Of a DNA stretch of 12,105 bases, positions 1 through 6,766 are shown piece after piece (within the stretch, counting starts at the first letter, position 1; each line of letters starts with the position of its first letter). Position numbers and translations under genes: made by a program. The notes under the pieces were generated by a model. That model had not been told where the DNA came from. It searched no databases and worked only from the letters and a program-made list of their open reading frames with translations. Origin of the DNA: Holosporales bacterium (GTDB lineage Bacteria; Pseudomonadota; Alphaproteobacteria; RUG11792); assembly GCA_031275915.1 (NCBI GenBank), contig JAISOC010000074.1, positions 1 through 12,105 of the forward strand, written 5' to 3'.

Positions 1-37
1 ATACGATGCCGGAGAATACGATGTCGGAGAATACGAT
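1..37. repeat. 15-bp tandem repeat in the GT8 gene
   Basis: Two copies of ATACGATGYCGGAGA (1-15 and 16-30) are followed by the start of a third (ATACGAT, 31-37). On the minus strand they encode SYSPT and SYSPA, in frame. The array may continue beyond the left edge. Confidence 0.75.
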
Positions 38-708
38 ATTCCATTTTCTGTTTCCTGTCCTGTTATTACTAATTTTTCTACCTCAGATGCAAAACCTACC
101 TCTCGCATCTTTTCTAAGTTCATTAAAATCACTCCTGCATTGTAAAATAATGCTCCGTGCCTTATATTATGGTCACATGCACCAAAGCAATACTTTTCCA
201 GATCTATAATCCACAGCTCTCTTATGTCACTTACGCATATTGTATCTCCATCAAGGTATAGACACTTTTTGTATGGAAGAAAATTGCTGAAAGAGAGCTT
301 TAAAAATATACTTTTAGGCCACCAATATGAATTAAATTTACTGATACGTTCTCTTTCTATATCAGGAATAGGAATATACTCTATATTATATTTATAAATA
401 TTTCTATTAAACGCTAAGAAAAAGGCATTTAAAAATTTACTCATACCATCATCAAGAATTCCTTTAAACTCCATTTCATCTAATATAATAGTAAACCTTA
501 TTGGTTCTGCACGTTCAATATATTTAGAATTCTCAAGAACAGATATCAGAGAGGTATATGTATAGGGTAAATACTTCCTATCAGCAACATATACTATGTT
601 AATTATCTCAGATTGATCACCTGATATATTTGCACTACTTGTTGCCTTAGATAAGTTAGCAACGCACAAAAAAACAGCAATTAAAGGTAGCAAGATACTT
701 CTTTTCAT
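1..708 (-). CDS. Secreted glycosyltransferase family 8 protein, C-terminus cut by window edge
   Basis: The frame reads 236 codons from an ATG at 708 to base 1 without a stop, so the gene is partial at its 3' end. A strong ribosome site (GGAGG, 6 bases before the ATG) fixes the start. Residues 1-22 form a Sec signal peptide (MKRS, hydrophobic core, SKA). The body matches GT8 retaining glycosyltransferases (LPS galactosyltransferase/glycogenin type): YLDGDT at 151-156 holds the DXD metal/nucleotide-sugar motif (D153, D155), and FYNAGVILMN at 188-197 is the family's FNAGV-L-NL signature. The expected reaction is sugar transfer from a UDP-sugar. Most bacterial GT8 enzymes are cytoplasmic, so the signal peptide is odd and suggests periplasmic or exported activity. 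The visible end (from about 222) runs into SYSPT/SYSPA pentapeptide repeats. Family call is firm; substrate unknown. Confidence 0.85.
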   Translation of the reverse strand, partial: MKRSILLPLIAVFLCVANLSKATSSANISGDQSEIINIVYVADRKYLPYTYTSLISVLENSKYIERAEPIRFTIILDEMEFKGILDDGMSKFLNAFFLAFNRNIYKYNIEYIPIPDIERERISKFNSYWWPKSIFLKLSFSNFLPYKKCLYLDGDTICVSDIRELWIIDLEKYCFGACDHNIRHGALFYNAGVILMNLEKMREVGFASEVEKLVITGQETENGISYSPTSYSPASY

Positions 709-750
709 AATTTCCTCCGCAAGAACTTGGCATCCACCCGTCTATCGTCA

Positions 751-779
751 GGATACTATATAAAATTTCCCTTAGTCAA
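751..779 (-). promoter_or_regulatory. Possible promoter of the GT8 gene
   Basis: On the minus strand TTGACT (774-779) is a good -35 box. The -10 is uncertain: GTATCC (751-756) at 17-bp spacing or TAGTAT (753-758) at 15 bp. The leader to the ATG at 708 would be about 40 nt. Confidence 0.35.
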
Positions 780-798
780 GATTTACAATGTTGAGGGA

Positions 799-943
799 AT
801 TGACAACTAAATGTAAAAGTCTGGCTGCCAAACCTTATCTTCTATAAACACTGTCAGGAGTAGCGTTAGCGAACAGAGTAAGCAAGCGTACACTCCTACC
901 TTCTCTTTCTTCTTATCCACATACTGAACATTTAGTTGTCAAT
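799..943. repeat. 145-bp element with 16-bp perfect terminal inverted repeats (MITE-like)
   Basis: ATTGACAACTAAATGT at 799-814 is repeated exactly inverted at 928-943 (ACATTTAGTTGTCAAT). GGG/CCC flank the ends, with one extra A on the left. The interior is more GC-rich than its surroundings and holds its own imperfect hairpin at 856-897 (AGGAGT/ACTCCT, plus CGTT pairing with AGCG). There is no coding capacity. The terminal 13 bp (ATTGACAACTAAA) are identical to those of the element at 6610-6680, so this looks like a dispersed repeat family. No clear target duplication is visible. Confidence 0.7.
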
Positions 944-996
944 CCCAATATTTTTTGTTTCGCAGTTCTACAGTGAAGTTGAGCAAAAAAAAGATT

Positions 997-1011
997 ATCA
1001 GTATTACTGAT
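997..1011. promoter_or_regulatory. 15-bp palindrome upstream of the operon, possible operator
   Basis: ATCAGT-ATT-ACTGAT is a perfect 6-bp inverted repeat with a 3-bp centre, about 35-50 bp upstream of the candidate -10 boxes of the downstream operon. On the minus strand it is followed by AATC and a run of eight T, so it could instead end minus-strand transcription, but no minus-strand gene reads into it. Confidence 0.35.
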
Positions 1012-1152
1012 TAAGTTTTTATTTGTGCAAAAAAAGGTCAATATATAAAAGTATAGTTTGTTTAAATATTAATTTAATCTGAAATTAACAGAAAATTAAC
1101 TTATTTTTTGTAGACTCAAGGGGCAAGCAGGCAAAAATTAACGTATAAACGA

Positions 1153-2118
1153 ATGATCTCAAGAGCAGCAAAATTGACGCTGATACTATGTCTGATTGTG
1201 ATTATCACATATGTGTGTGGTAAGTACAAAGATGATATAGTCTCCTTGTTTCCAAAGGCCACTATTGATCAAAACATATCAACTGAAATAAAACACAGAA
1301 ATATAGATTCTTTACCAAATGATAAAATTACTTTTGTACACGAATACGACCCAGAACAAAATAAGGGAAAAATTCTCGGAGATATAAAAGATATTTTAAA
1401 AAGGGGAGAGCTTATTGTTTGCGCTAAAAAGGATGATAACAACATATTTTTTCAAATGAAGACAGAAGATGGAAGATATGTGGGAAAGGACATCGATTTT
1501 GCCAAACAAATCGCTGCTGCTCTTGGAGTACGTCTTACTTACAGAATGGTTTATGAAACACATGATGCGGTTGTGGATGCAATAGCCAATGGAGAAGGTG
1601 ATATGGGCATAGCAGACCTTTCATACACCAAGTCAAGAAGCAGAAAGGCATTGTATTCAGTTCCTTATGCTATTCCAAAGAAAATGATGCTTATAGATAG
1701 AGTTTTTCTTGAAAAACAGGAAGGGAAAACGCTGACTCATCTGCTAAACTCAGATGAAATTACTATTTGTGCTCCTGAACACACTAGTTATGAAACTTTC
1801 GTAAACACAATATTCCCAAAAGCAAAACTTCTCTCTTTGCAAAATTGGGAGCATAACATTATTGAACTCATCAAGAACAAAAAAATAATCGCTACTATGA
1901 GAGACGATATCAGAATAAAGTTCCTAATAAAAAAATATCCAGATATTTTAATCACAGCTATGCCAATTATTCTTAAGAGTGAGGAAGATCCGATATCGGC
2001 GGTTGTGAATTTTAATAGTGCTTCTTTCTTAATCTGGATCAATAAATTTATAGAAAATGAGGCCAAAACAGACGCTGCTGACGCAATTGTTGAGAAATAT
2101 GGAGATTACGTAAAATGA
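1153..2118 (+). CDS. Periplasmic amino-acid-binding protein, family 3 (SBP_bac_3), membrane-anchored
   Basis: This is a 321-residue family-3 solute-binding protein of the polar amino-acid type. Residues 7-23 form a hydrophobic N-terminal segment with no AXA cleavage site and no good lipobox around C22, so it is probably an uncleaved anchor placing the protein on the periplasmic face. A linker (24-83) leads into the two-lobed domain (about 84-318): RGELIVCAKKDD at 84-95, the GKDIDFAKQIAAALGV signature at 111-126, and SYTKSRSRKALYSVPY at 157-172, equivalent to the T-x-E-R-x3-FS-PY ligand region with R163. The start is the only ATG after an in-frame TAG at 1111; its ribosome site is weak. Its stop overlaps the cyclase start (ATGA), giving translational coupling. 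No ABC permease or ATPase gene lies nearby, so it may serve as a sensor rather than a transporter part. The exact ligand is unknown. Confidence 0.85.
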   Translation: MISRAAKLTLILCLIVIITYVCGKYKDDIVSLFPKATIDQNISTEIKHRNIDSLPNDKITFVHEYDPEQNKGKILGDIKDILKRGELIVCAKKDDNNIFFQMKTEDGRYVGKDIDFAKQIAAALGVRLTYRMVYETHDAVVDAIANGEGDMGIADLSYTKSRSRKALYSVPYAIPKKMMLIDRVFLEKQEGKTLTHLLNSDEITICAPEHTSYETFVNTIFPKAKLLSLQNWEHNIIELIKNKKIIATMRDDIRIKFLIKKYPDILITAMPIILKSEEDPISAVVNFNSASFLIWINKFIENEAKTDAADAIVEKYGDYVK

Positions 2119-4271
2119 GATTATTCCCCCCAAGAAAATTAAGAGTAGATATATTGGCAACGTTTTCACTGTTAATTGGGGTTACTGTTACATGTGAAAT
2201 TTTTTATTTATCATCAGCAAATGAGAAATTAGTTTTGGAATTTGAAAAAGATTATTACTCAAAAAACATCACGCAAGTTGTGGCCAATTGGATGGATGAA
2301 TACTTTGAAAAAGTTGAAGTAATGTTGAAAGTATTATCAAAAAATCTTTCTGCAGAACAAATAGATGAAATGGGAAAATTTGATATTTCGTGCCTGGAAG
2401 CTTTGAAAAATATTCCATATACACAGAGCTTTTGCCTTGCCTTCAAAGATGGAACGTATTTCCAAATTAGAAATCTTGATGGGATTACAGCTTTTCAAAC
2501 TCAAAAGGATAAGAAATTACCACCTTATGCAAAATATGCAGTTAGGTCAGGACAATACGGTGATTCAAACAATGCGACTACTTTGAATGAAACGTGGAAA
2601 TATCTTAACGAGGATTATGGAGAAGTTACGGCTGAATACATGCCAATTGCACAGTACTACCCCACAAAAAGAGACTGGTATGTAAGCGCAGAGCTTGCCA
2701 AATCAATGGTGTGGAGTGATGTGTATATCTTTCGTACTGTGAAAGTTCCTGGGATTACATTATCAATGCCAATTTGGTTTGAAAAAAATGCGCCTAACAC
2801 AGCAGCAGGTGTGGTGGCAGCTGACATAACTGTGAGCCAATTCAGCAATTTGTTGGGAACAATCAAACCAAGCAAAAATACTGTAAATTATTTTATAAAC
2901 CAAAAAAATGAAATCATAGCTTCATCTGATAATCGCAAAACTTTCATCATGAAAAATAGCGGTGATGCAGCAAATTTTTCAACAACCTTTACTTCTGGAG
3001 ACCCAATTTTAGAAGAGGCAGCCAAACAGTTAATTGGCGAAAATGACAATCATATTATCTTTTCATTTCAGAATAAAAACTACATTGCCTCCATTCAAAA
3101 GCTCAGAGAATTACCGTGGATGTTATTAACAATTTCTCCAGAAGATGATTTCACAGGAGAATTTAAAAGAGTACAAAGAGAAGCTCTTTTTTGGTCCATA
3201 TTGGTATTTCTGACTTCTTTTGGAGTTATTTTTATTTTTTCTAGAAGAATTTCAATTCCAATAACAGCAGTTTGTAAAGCGGCAAAATCTATAGGAGCCA
3301 TGCAGCTTGAAGAATACAAAAGTCCCCCACCTTCAAGTATTATCGAAATTCAAGAGCTGGCAAACGCTATGGATAGTATGAAGCTCAACGTTTCGACATT
3401 TACTAAATATGCTCCAAAAGATTTAGTAAAAAAATTGATTCAACAAGGAATTGTTCCAACTCTCGGAGGAGAAACCAAAAAAATTACTCTTATGTTTTCT
3501 GATATTGCAAAATTTTCAGTAATTTCTGAAAGATTGCCTGCAGAATATTTGACTCTTCATCTTTCAGAATATTTTGATGAGATTACAAAGGAAATAGCGA
3601 AATATAACGGTGTTATAGATAAATACATCGGGGATTCTGTGATGGCTATGTGGGGAGCTCCGAATCCCGATGAAAATCAGGTTGTAAATGCTTGCTATGC
3701 AGCTCTGGCCTGTCAGGAATTATTATTAAACTTGGAAAAAAAGTGGAAACCTCTCGGAAAACCAGCCCTTCCAACTCGCATCGGTGTTCACACTGGTCAT
3801 GCTATCGTTGGCAATATCGGTTCTCGTGACAGAATGAATTTCACATCCATTGGAGACAATGTTAATATTGCCTCTCGTTTGGAAGGGGCAAATAAATATT
3901 ATGGTACTAAAATACTGGTATCCGAAGATGTGGAAGCTGAAGCCAGAGGTAAGATTCTATTCAGAACTATAGATAAAATAGCCGTAAAGGGAAAATCTGT
4001 TGGCCTTTTGGTGTATGAACCACTGTGTGCATTGAAAAATGGAGAGGACGAAACTTATTATGAGAAAATAGAGTTAAGCGCAAAGGCAAAAGAAGCATTT
4101 GGGTTATATCAAAACGGGGAGTTTAAGCATGCAATAGATAAGTACAGAAAAATACTTGAACTGTATCCATATACAGATAAATCAGTTACCGTAATTATCA
4201 ATAGGTGTGAAGAATTTATAAACAATCTTCCGAGTGACTGGGATGGAACTTTTTTCTTGAGAGAGAAATAA
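2115..4271 (+). CDS. Transmembrane class III adenylate cyclase with Cache ectodomain and HAMP
   Basis: This 718-residue sensor cyclase should convert ATP to cAMP. TM1 spans about 12-33 and TM2 about 357-376, enclosing a periplasmic dCache_1 domain (about 35-350) with YYPTKRDWY at 181-189 and GVVAADITVSQF at 232-243. A HAMP-like segment follows (about 377-425), then the cyclase homology domain (about 452-636). All catalytic residues are visible: metal-binding D463 (FSDI) and D507 (IGDS), adenine-selecting K503 and T577 (class IIIb K/T pair), and transition-state N584 and R588 (VNIASRLE). The tail (about 652-718) is TPR-like and ends in PSDWDGTFFLREK, as in many bacterial cyclases. Y181-R186-W188-Y189 plus D237 resemble the published amino-acid motif of dCache domains; that match is inference. 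It overlaps the binding-protein gene by 4 nt, and the symporter gene starts 3 nt after it. Confidence 0.92.
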   Translation: MRLFPPRKLRVDILATFSLLIGVTVTCEIFYLSSANEKLVLEFEKDYYSKNITQVVANWMDEYFEKVEVMLKVLSKNLSAEQIDEMGKFDISCLEALKNIPYTQSFCLAFKDGTYFQIRNLDGITAFQTQKDKKLPPYAKYAVRSGQYGDSNNATTLNETWKYLNEDYGEVTAEYMPIAQYYPTKRDWYVSAELAKSMVWSDVYIFRTVKVPGITLSMPIWFEKNAPNTAAGVVAADITVSQFSNLLGTIKPSKNTVNYFINQKNEIIASSDNRKTFIMKNSGDAANFSTTFTSGDPILEEAAKQLIGENDNHIIFSFQNKNYIASIQKLRELPWMLLTISPEDDFTGEFKRVQREALFWSILVFLTSFGVIFIFSRRISIPITAVCKAAKSIGAMQLEEYKSPPPSSIIEIQELANAMDSMKLNVSTFTKYAPKDLVKKLIQQGIVPTLGGETKKITLMFSDIAKFSVISERLPAEYLTLHLSEYFDEITKEIAKYNGVIDKYIGDSVMAMWGAPNPDENQVVNACYAALACQELLLNLEKKWKPLGKPALPTRIGVHTGHAIVGNIGSRDRMNFTSIGDNVNIASRLEGANKYYGTKILVSEDVEAEARGKILFRTIDKIAVKGKSVGLLVYEPLCALKNGEDETYYEKIELSAKAKEAFGLYQNGEFKHAIDKYRKILELYPYTDKSVTVIINRCEEFINNLPSDWDGTFFLREK

Positions 4272-4274
4272 ATA

Positions 4275-5537
4275 ATGGTCTTGGGGAGCGGATATGTAAC
4301 ATTACTTTCTGCGGTATGCGCTGGTATTACTGGGATTATGTTGCCAGGCTTCGGGAGAATATTGCAACCATTCGGTGAAATTTTTCTGGTTTTGATTTCA
4401 GTATCCGTTATCCCAATAACTTTCTCGTCAGTAACTTTGAGTGTTATTAATATTATTTCGGCAAACACAATAAAAATAAAAATCTCGCGAATTATTTTTC
4501 TATTTACTGTGGCACTTGTAGTAGCAAGCATTATAGGAATCGTTTGTGGTGTAATCTTTGAGACAGACAATGATATATCTAAATCAAAATTCATATCTAA
4601 TTTAATCTTTCAAGAAGCAAAAAAATCAATATTAGTTGCAAAAATTAATGATATCCTTGATTTTTCTAAAAATTTCAATTTTACAGATTTTTTAAAAACA
4701 CTATTGCCCAAAAATCCTTTTGAAGCATTTGCCAAGGGAAATGTTATCCAGATTCTCTCAGTTTCCGTATTGATCGGGATTTCAGTTAGTGTCTTGAACC
4801 ATCAAATACAAACTGCTACAAAAAAATTCCTGAATATTTTGTTGGATGTATTCAGATCAGTACTAAATCTCTCAACTAAAATATTGCCAGTTGGAATTTT
4901 TCTGCTTATTTCAAGCAATCTCTCATATATCAGCATCGATATTCTTTGGGCCATGAAAAAATTCTGTTTAAGTGCAGGAGTAAGTTTTTTGAGTATTGTG
5001 TTAATTGCTTTGCTATTGATTTGTATATACAGCCCAGTTGGACTATTAAAATCCATATCTGCTTTAAAAAATCCGATTATAATTGCTTTCTCAACATGTT
5101 CAAACCAAGCAACATTGCCATTTTTAATTTCTTCTTTAACAAAAGAATTCAAACTTTCGATAAAGGCAGTTGATTTGGCAATCCCTCTTGGAGTTATTAT
5201 GTGTAGAACTGGTAATGCAGCATACTATGCTTTTGTTGCCGTTTTCATGTCGTTTTTATATAACGAACCCCTTAGTTTTTCTCAATATGAATTCATTGTA
5301 TTTGGAGCAATATTAACCAGTTTGGCAGCATCTGGTGCAACAGGGATCATAGCAATTACTATGATTTCCATAATACTGGATCCTTTGAATTTGCCTATGG
5401 GGTCAGTGGCAGTTGTATTAATAGTAGTTGAACCAATCCTGGATCCTATTCGGACAGTTACATCTTTGATCATGAATGCAGCATTGTCATGTGTTGTTGT
5501 CAATTCATCCAGAAAGAGAGAACCATTATGCGCATAA
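4275..5537 (+). CDS. SLC1-type dicarboxylate/amino acid symporter, divergent
   Basis: This 420-residue inner-membrane transporter belongs to the DctA/GltP/GltPh family. The N-terminus (LQPFGEIFLVLISVSVIPITFSS) matches the family TM2 region. HP1 is AFSTCSNQATLP (271-282), TM7 is LGVIMCRTGNAAYY (305-318), HP2 contains AASGATG (351-357), and TM8 is EPILDPIRT (386-394). By GltPh alignment the substrate residues D394, R397 and T398 are kept (D390, R393, T394), suggesting acidic amino acids or dicarboxylates. The cation-site residues differ: NMDGT becomes CRTGN (310-314), N401 becomes S397 and D405 becomes N401. Ion coupling may therefore be unusual or lost. It starts 3 nt after the cyclase stop and its end overlaps the DUF1015 gene by 10 nt. 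Family is firm; substrate and mechanism are inferred. Confidence 0.85.
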   Translation: MVLGSGYVTLLSAVCAGITGIMLPGFGRILQPFGEIFLVLISVSVIPITFSSVTLSVINIISANTIKIKISRIIFLFTVALVVASIIGIVCGVIFETDNDISKSKFISNLIFQEAKKSILVAKINDILDFSKNFNFTDFLKTLLPKNPFEAFAKGNVIQILSVSVLIGISVSVLNHQIQTATKKFLNILLDVFRSVLNLSTKILPVGIFLLISSNLSYISIDILWAMKKFCLSAGVSFLSIVLIALLLICIYSPVGLLKSISALKNPIIIAFSTCSNQATLPFLISSLTKEFKLSIKAVDLAIPLGVIMCRTGNAAYYAFVAVFMSFLYNEPLSFSQYEFIVFGAILTSLAASGATGIIAITMISIILDPLNLPMGSVAVVLIVVEPILDPIRTVTSLIMNAALSCVVVNSSRKREPLCA

Positions 5538-6607
5538 ATCCATTTAAATTAATCAGTTTTGATTCAAACATGTGGGCATCTAATAAAGTTGTATCTGTTA
5601 TGACAAATAACAACTCGAAAGATAAAGTACAAAAAACTGCTGAAATAATGGACTTTATCTTAAAAAATGTATCAAGTGGCAAGGCAAAAATCGATAAAGA
5701 GCCAGGAATTTACATTATTAATATTGAAGATGAATCAAAAAGTGTGACTTCTATCGTTGGGGCTATAGATTATAATGAAAGAAAAGTTTTGTTAGCAAAT
5801 GAAGATACACAAAGCGAAAAATTAATTGGATATAAAGAAATTTTCAAGAAATACAAAATGCAGATAAATCCTGTTTTAGGATTTTATAAGAATGGTCCTT
5901 CCATTACTTCATTAGTGAAAAACACAACTGAATATCCTGCAAAGATTCAAGCTTTTGTGAATGGAATAAAATATACTCTATGGTGTGTGAAGAACCCAAT
6001 AGATTTGGCAAATATCAAAGAAAGCTTACTGGATATAACAACAGTATACATAGCTGATGGTCATCATAGATTCTCTATTTTCGAAAGTATTGCAAGCAAG
6101 GTAAATGCCAAACTTATCATATCTCTAACAGACTCAGATTCCATACGTCTCAAGAGCTGTCATAGAGTTATTGTTGGGAAGATAGCCGAGAATTGGATGC
6201 AAACTTTGTCAAGAGATTGCGTTTTTGAGGTTTCTGGCAATTTTGATATTACAAAAGACATTATCATTAAATTTAGAGATGGAATGACATACAGAGTTTT
6301 GTTCAGATCAGAAATAATTGTAAATAATCCATTGTATTTGGCTATTGATCAGTTAATTCTACACAAGGCGTTTGGTATTGGTAAAAACGAAGAAAAAATA
6401 TATCCTCTTCCTGGAAATCTTGACTTTTCTGATACCCAAGCAATATTTAATTTATACAAAAATAGTAGTGTAATAGTATTCATTCCGCATCTCAAAATTT
6501 CTGAATTTTTCAAAATAGTTGATGGAGGTAATAGATTGCCCCCAACTTCAACATGGTTTGAACCAAAAATTATAGACGGGTTCATAATGAACGCATGGGC
6601 AAACTAA
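5528..6607 (+). CDS. DUF1015 family protein with DGHHR motif
   Basis: This 359-residue cytoplasmic protein belongs to DUF1015 (PF06245). Signatures are the N-terminal INPFKLI, YIADGHHRF at 174-182, and the C-terminal RLPPTSTWFEPKIIDG at 336-351, equivalent to the family's MPPKSTwFyPK-sG. The ATG at 5528 is preferred over the one 39 bases upstream because the family begins at this point and AGAAAGAGAG precedes it; it overlaps the symporter stop by 10 nt, indicating coupling. DUF1015 genes in other bacteria often sit beside serine biosynthesis genes, and the DGHHR motif resembles that of ParB-like serine kinases (SerK, SbnI). A role in amino-acid phosphorylation or metabolism is a hypothesis only. 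It is the last gene of the operon. The protein is somewhat shorter than the roughly 400 residues usual for the family. Confidence 0.85.
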   Translation: MRINPFKLISFDSNMWASNKVVSVMTNNNSKDKVQKTAEIMDFILKNVSSGKAKIDKEPGIYIINIEDESKSVTSIVGAIDYNERKVLLANEDTQSEKLIGYKEIFKKYKMQINPVLGFYKNGPSITSLVKNTTEYPAKIQAFVNGIKYTLWCVKNPIDLANIKESLLDITTVYIADGHHRFSIFESIASKVNAKLIISLTDSDSIRLKSCHRVIVGKIAENWMQTLSRDCVFEVSGNFDITKDIIIKFRDGMTYRVLFRSEIIVNNPLYLAIDQLILHKAFGIGKNEEKIYPLPGNLDFSDTQAIFNLYKNSSVIVFIPHLKISEFFKIVDGGNRLPPTSTWFEPKIIDGFIMNAWAN

Positions 6608-6609
6608 GC

Positions 6610-6680
6610 ATTGACAACTAAAGAGCAGAAGTTTCAGCTGAGATTAGATCTCATATAATTTCTGCTCTTTAGTTGTCAAT
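6610..6680. repeat. 71-bp element with 21-bp perfect inverted repeats
   Basis: A 21-bp arm, ATTGACAACTAAAGAGCAGA plus A (6610-6630), is exactly inverted at 6660-6680. The 29-bp centre holds a second small hairpin (TGAGAT-TAG-ATCTCA). It begins 3 nt after the last stop of the operon. As RNA it would be a very stable hairpin, but no T-run follows, so it is not a classical terminator; it may protect or process the 3' end. Its outer 13 bp equal those of the element at 799-943. Confidence 0.75.
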
Positions 6681-6716
6681 TCTCATATAAAAAACTCCAA
6701 TGGCTCAAACCTAAAG

Positions 6717-6732
6717 TGTGATATACTCCACT
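6717..6732. promoter_or_regulatory. CRP-like half-palindrome at the MFS promoter
   Basis: TGTGA-TATACT-CCACT matches the E. coli-type CRP consensus TGTGA-N6-TCACA at 8 of 10 positions. It overlaps the -10 box of the MFS gene. This is a weak, single-site match, noted because a cAMP-producing enzyme is encoded just upstream. Confidence 0.2.
6719..6727 (+). promoter_or_regulatory. Extended -10 promoter of the MFS gene
   Basis: TGA-TATACT gives an extended -10 (TGn plus 5 of 6 consensus bases). No good -35 is present at 16-18 bp, which extended -10 promoters tolerate. Transcription would start near 6733-6735, just before the inverted repeat at 6740-6756. Confidence 0.45.
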
Positions 6733-6739
6733 ACAACTG

Positions 6740-6756
6740 ATAACTTTAAAAGTTAT
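6740..6756. promoter_or_regulatory. 17-bp inverted repeat in the MFS leader, possible operator
   Basis: ATAACTTT-A-AAAGTTAT is a perfect 8-bp inverted repeat with one central base. It lies just after the predicted transcription start and 10 bases before the MFS ATG, a typical place for a repressor site. The centre is too short for a good RNA hairpin, favouring a DNA-binding dimer. Confidence 0.4.
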
Positions 6757-6766
6757 TTAAGTCACG

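Larger units (their letters stand above)
709..1152. other. 444-bp intergenic region
   Basis: I see no gene on either strand. It separates the minus-strand GT8 gene from the plus-strand operon and holds the GT8 promoter, the 145-bp inverted-repeat element, a 15-bp palindrome (997-1011) and an AT-rich leader before the binding-protein gene. In-frame stop TAG at 1111 excludes an upstream extension of the gene at 1153. Candidate -10 boxes for the operon (TATAAA 1044-1049, TATAGT 1052-1057) lack a convincing -35. Confidence 0.6.

Noticed and set aside
6..209. 67-codon plus-strand open frame at the left edge
   Set aside because: It is antisense to the GT8 gene and includes the tandem repeat; GT8 motifs are unmistakable on the other strand.
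799..943. The 145-bp element as a small RNA or tRNA-like gene
   Set aside because: No tRNA cloverleaf, promoter boxes or terminator are visible; the perfect terminal inverted repeats fit a mobile or regulatory repeat better.
4109..4594. 161-codon open frame on the minus strand
   Set aside because: It is antisense to the cyclase tail and symporter start; the composition reflects the opposite strand and no family is recognisable.
5489..5527. Upstream ATG at 5489 as the DUF1015 start
   Set aside because: The added residues (MCCCQFIQKERTI) lie inside the symporter end and do not fit the family's N-terminus.
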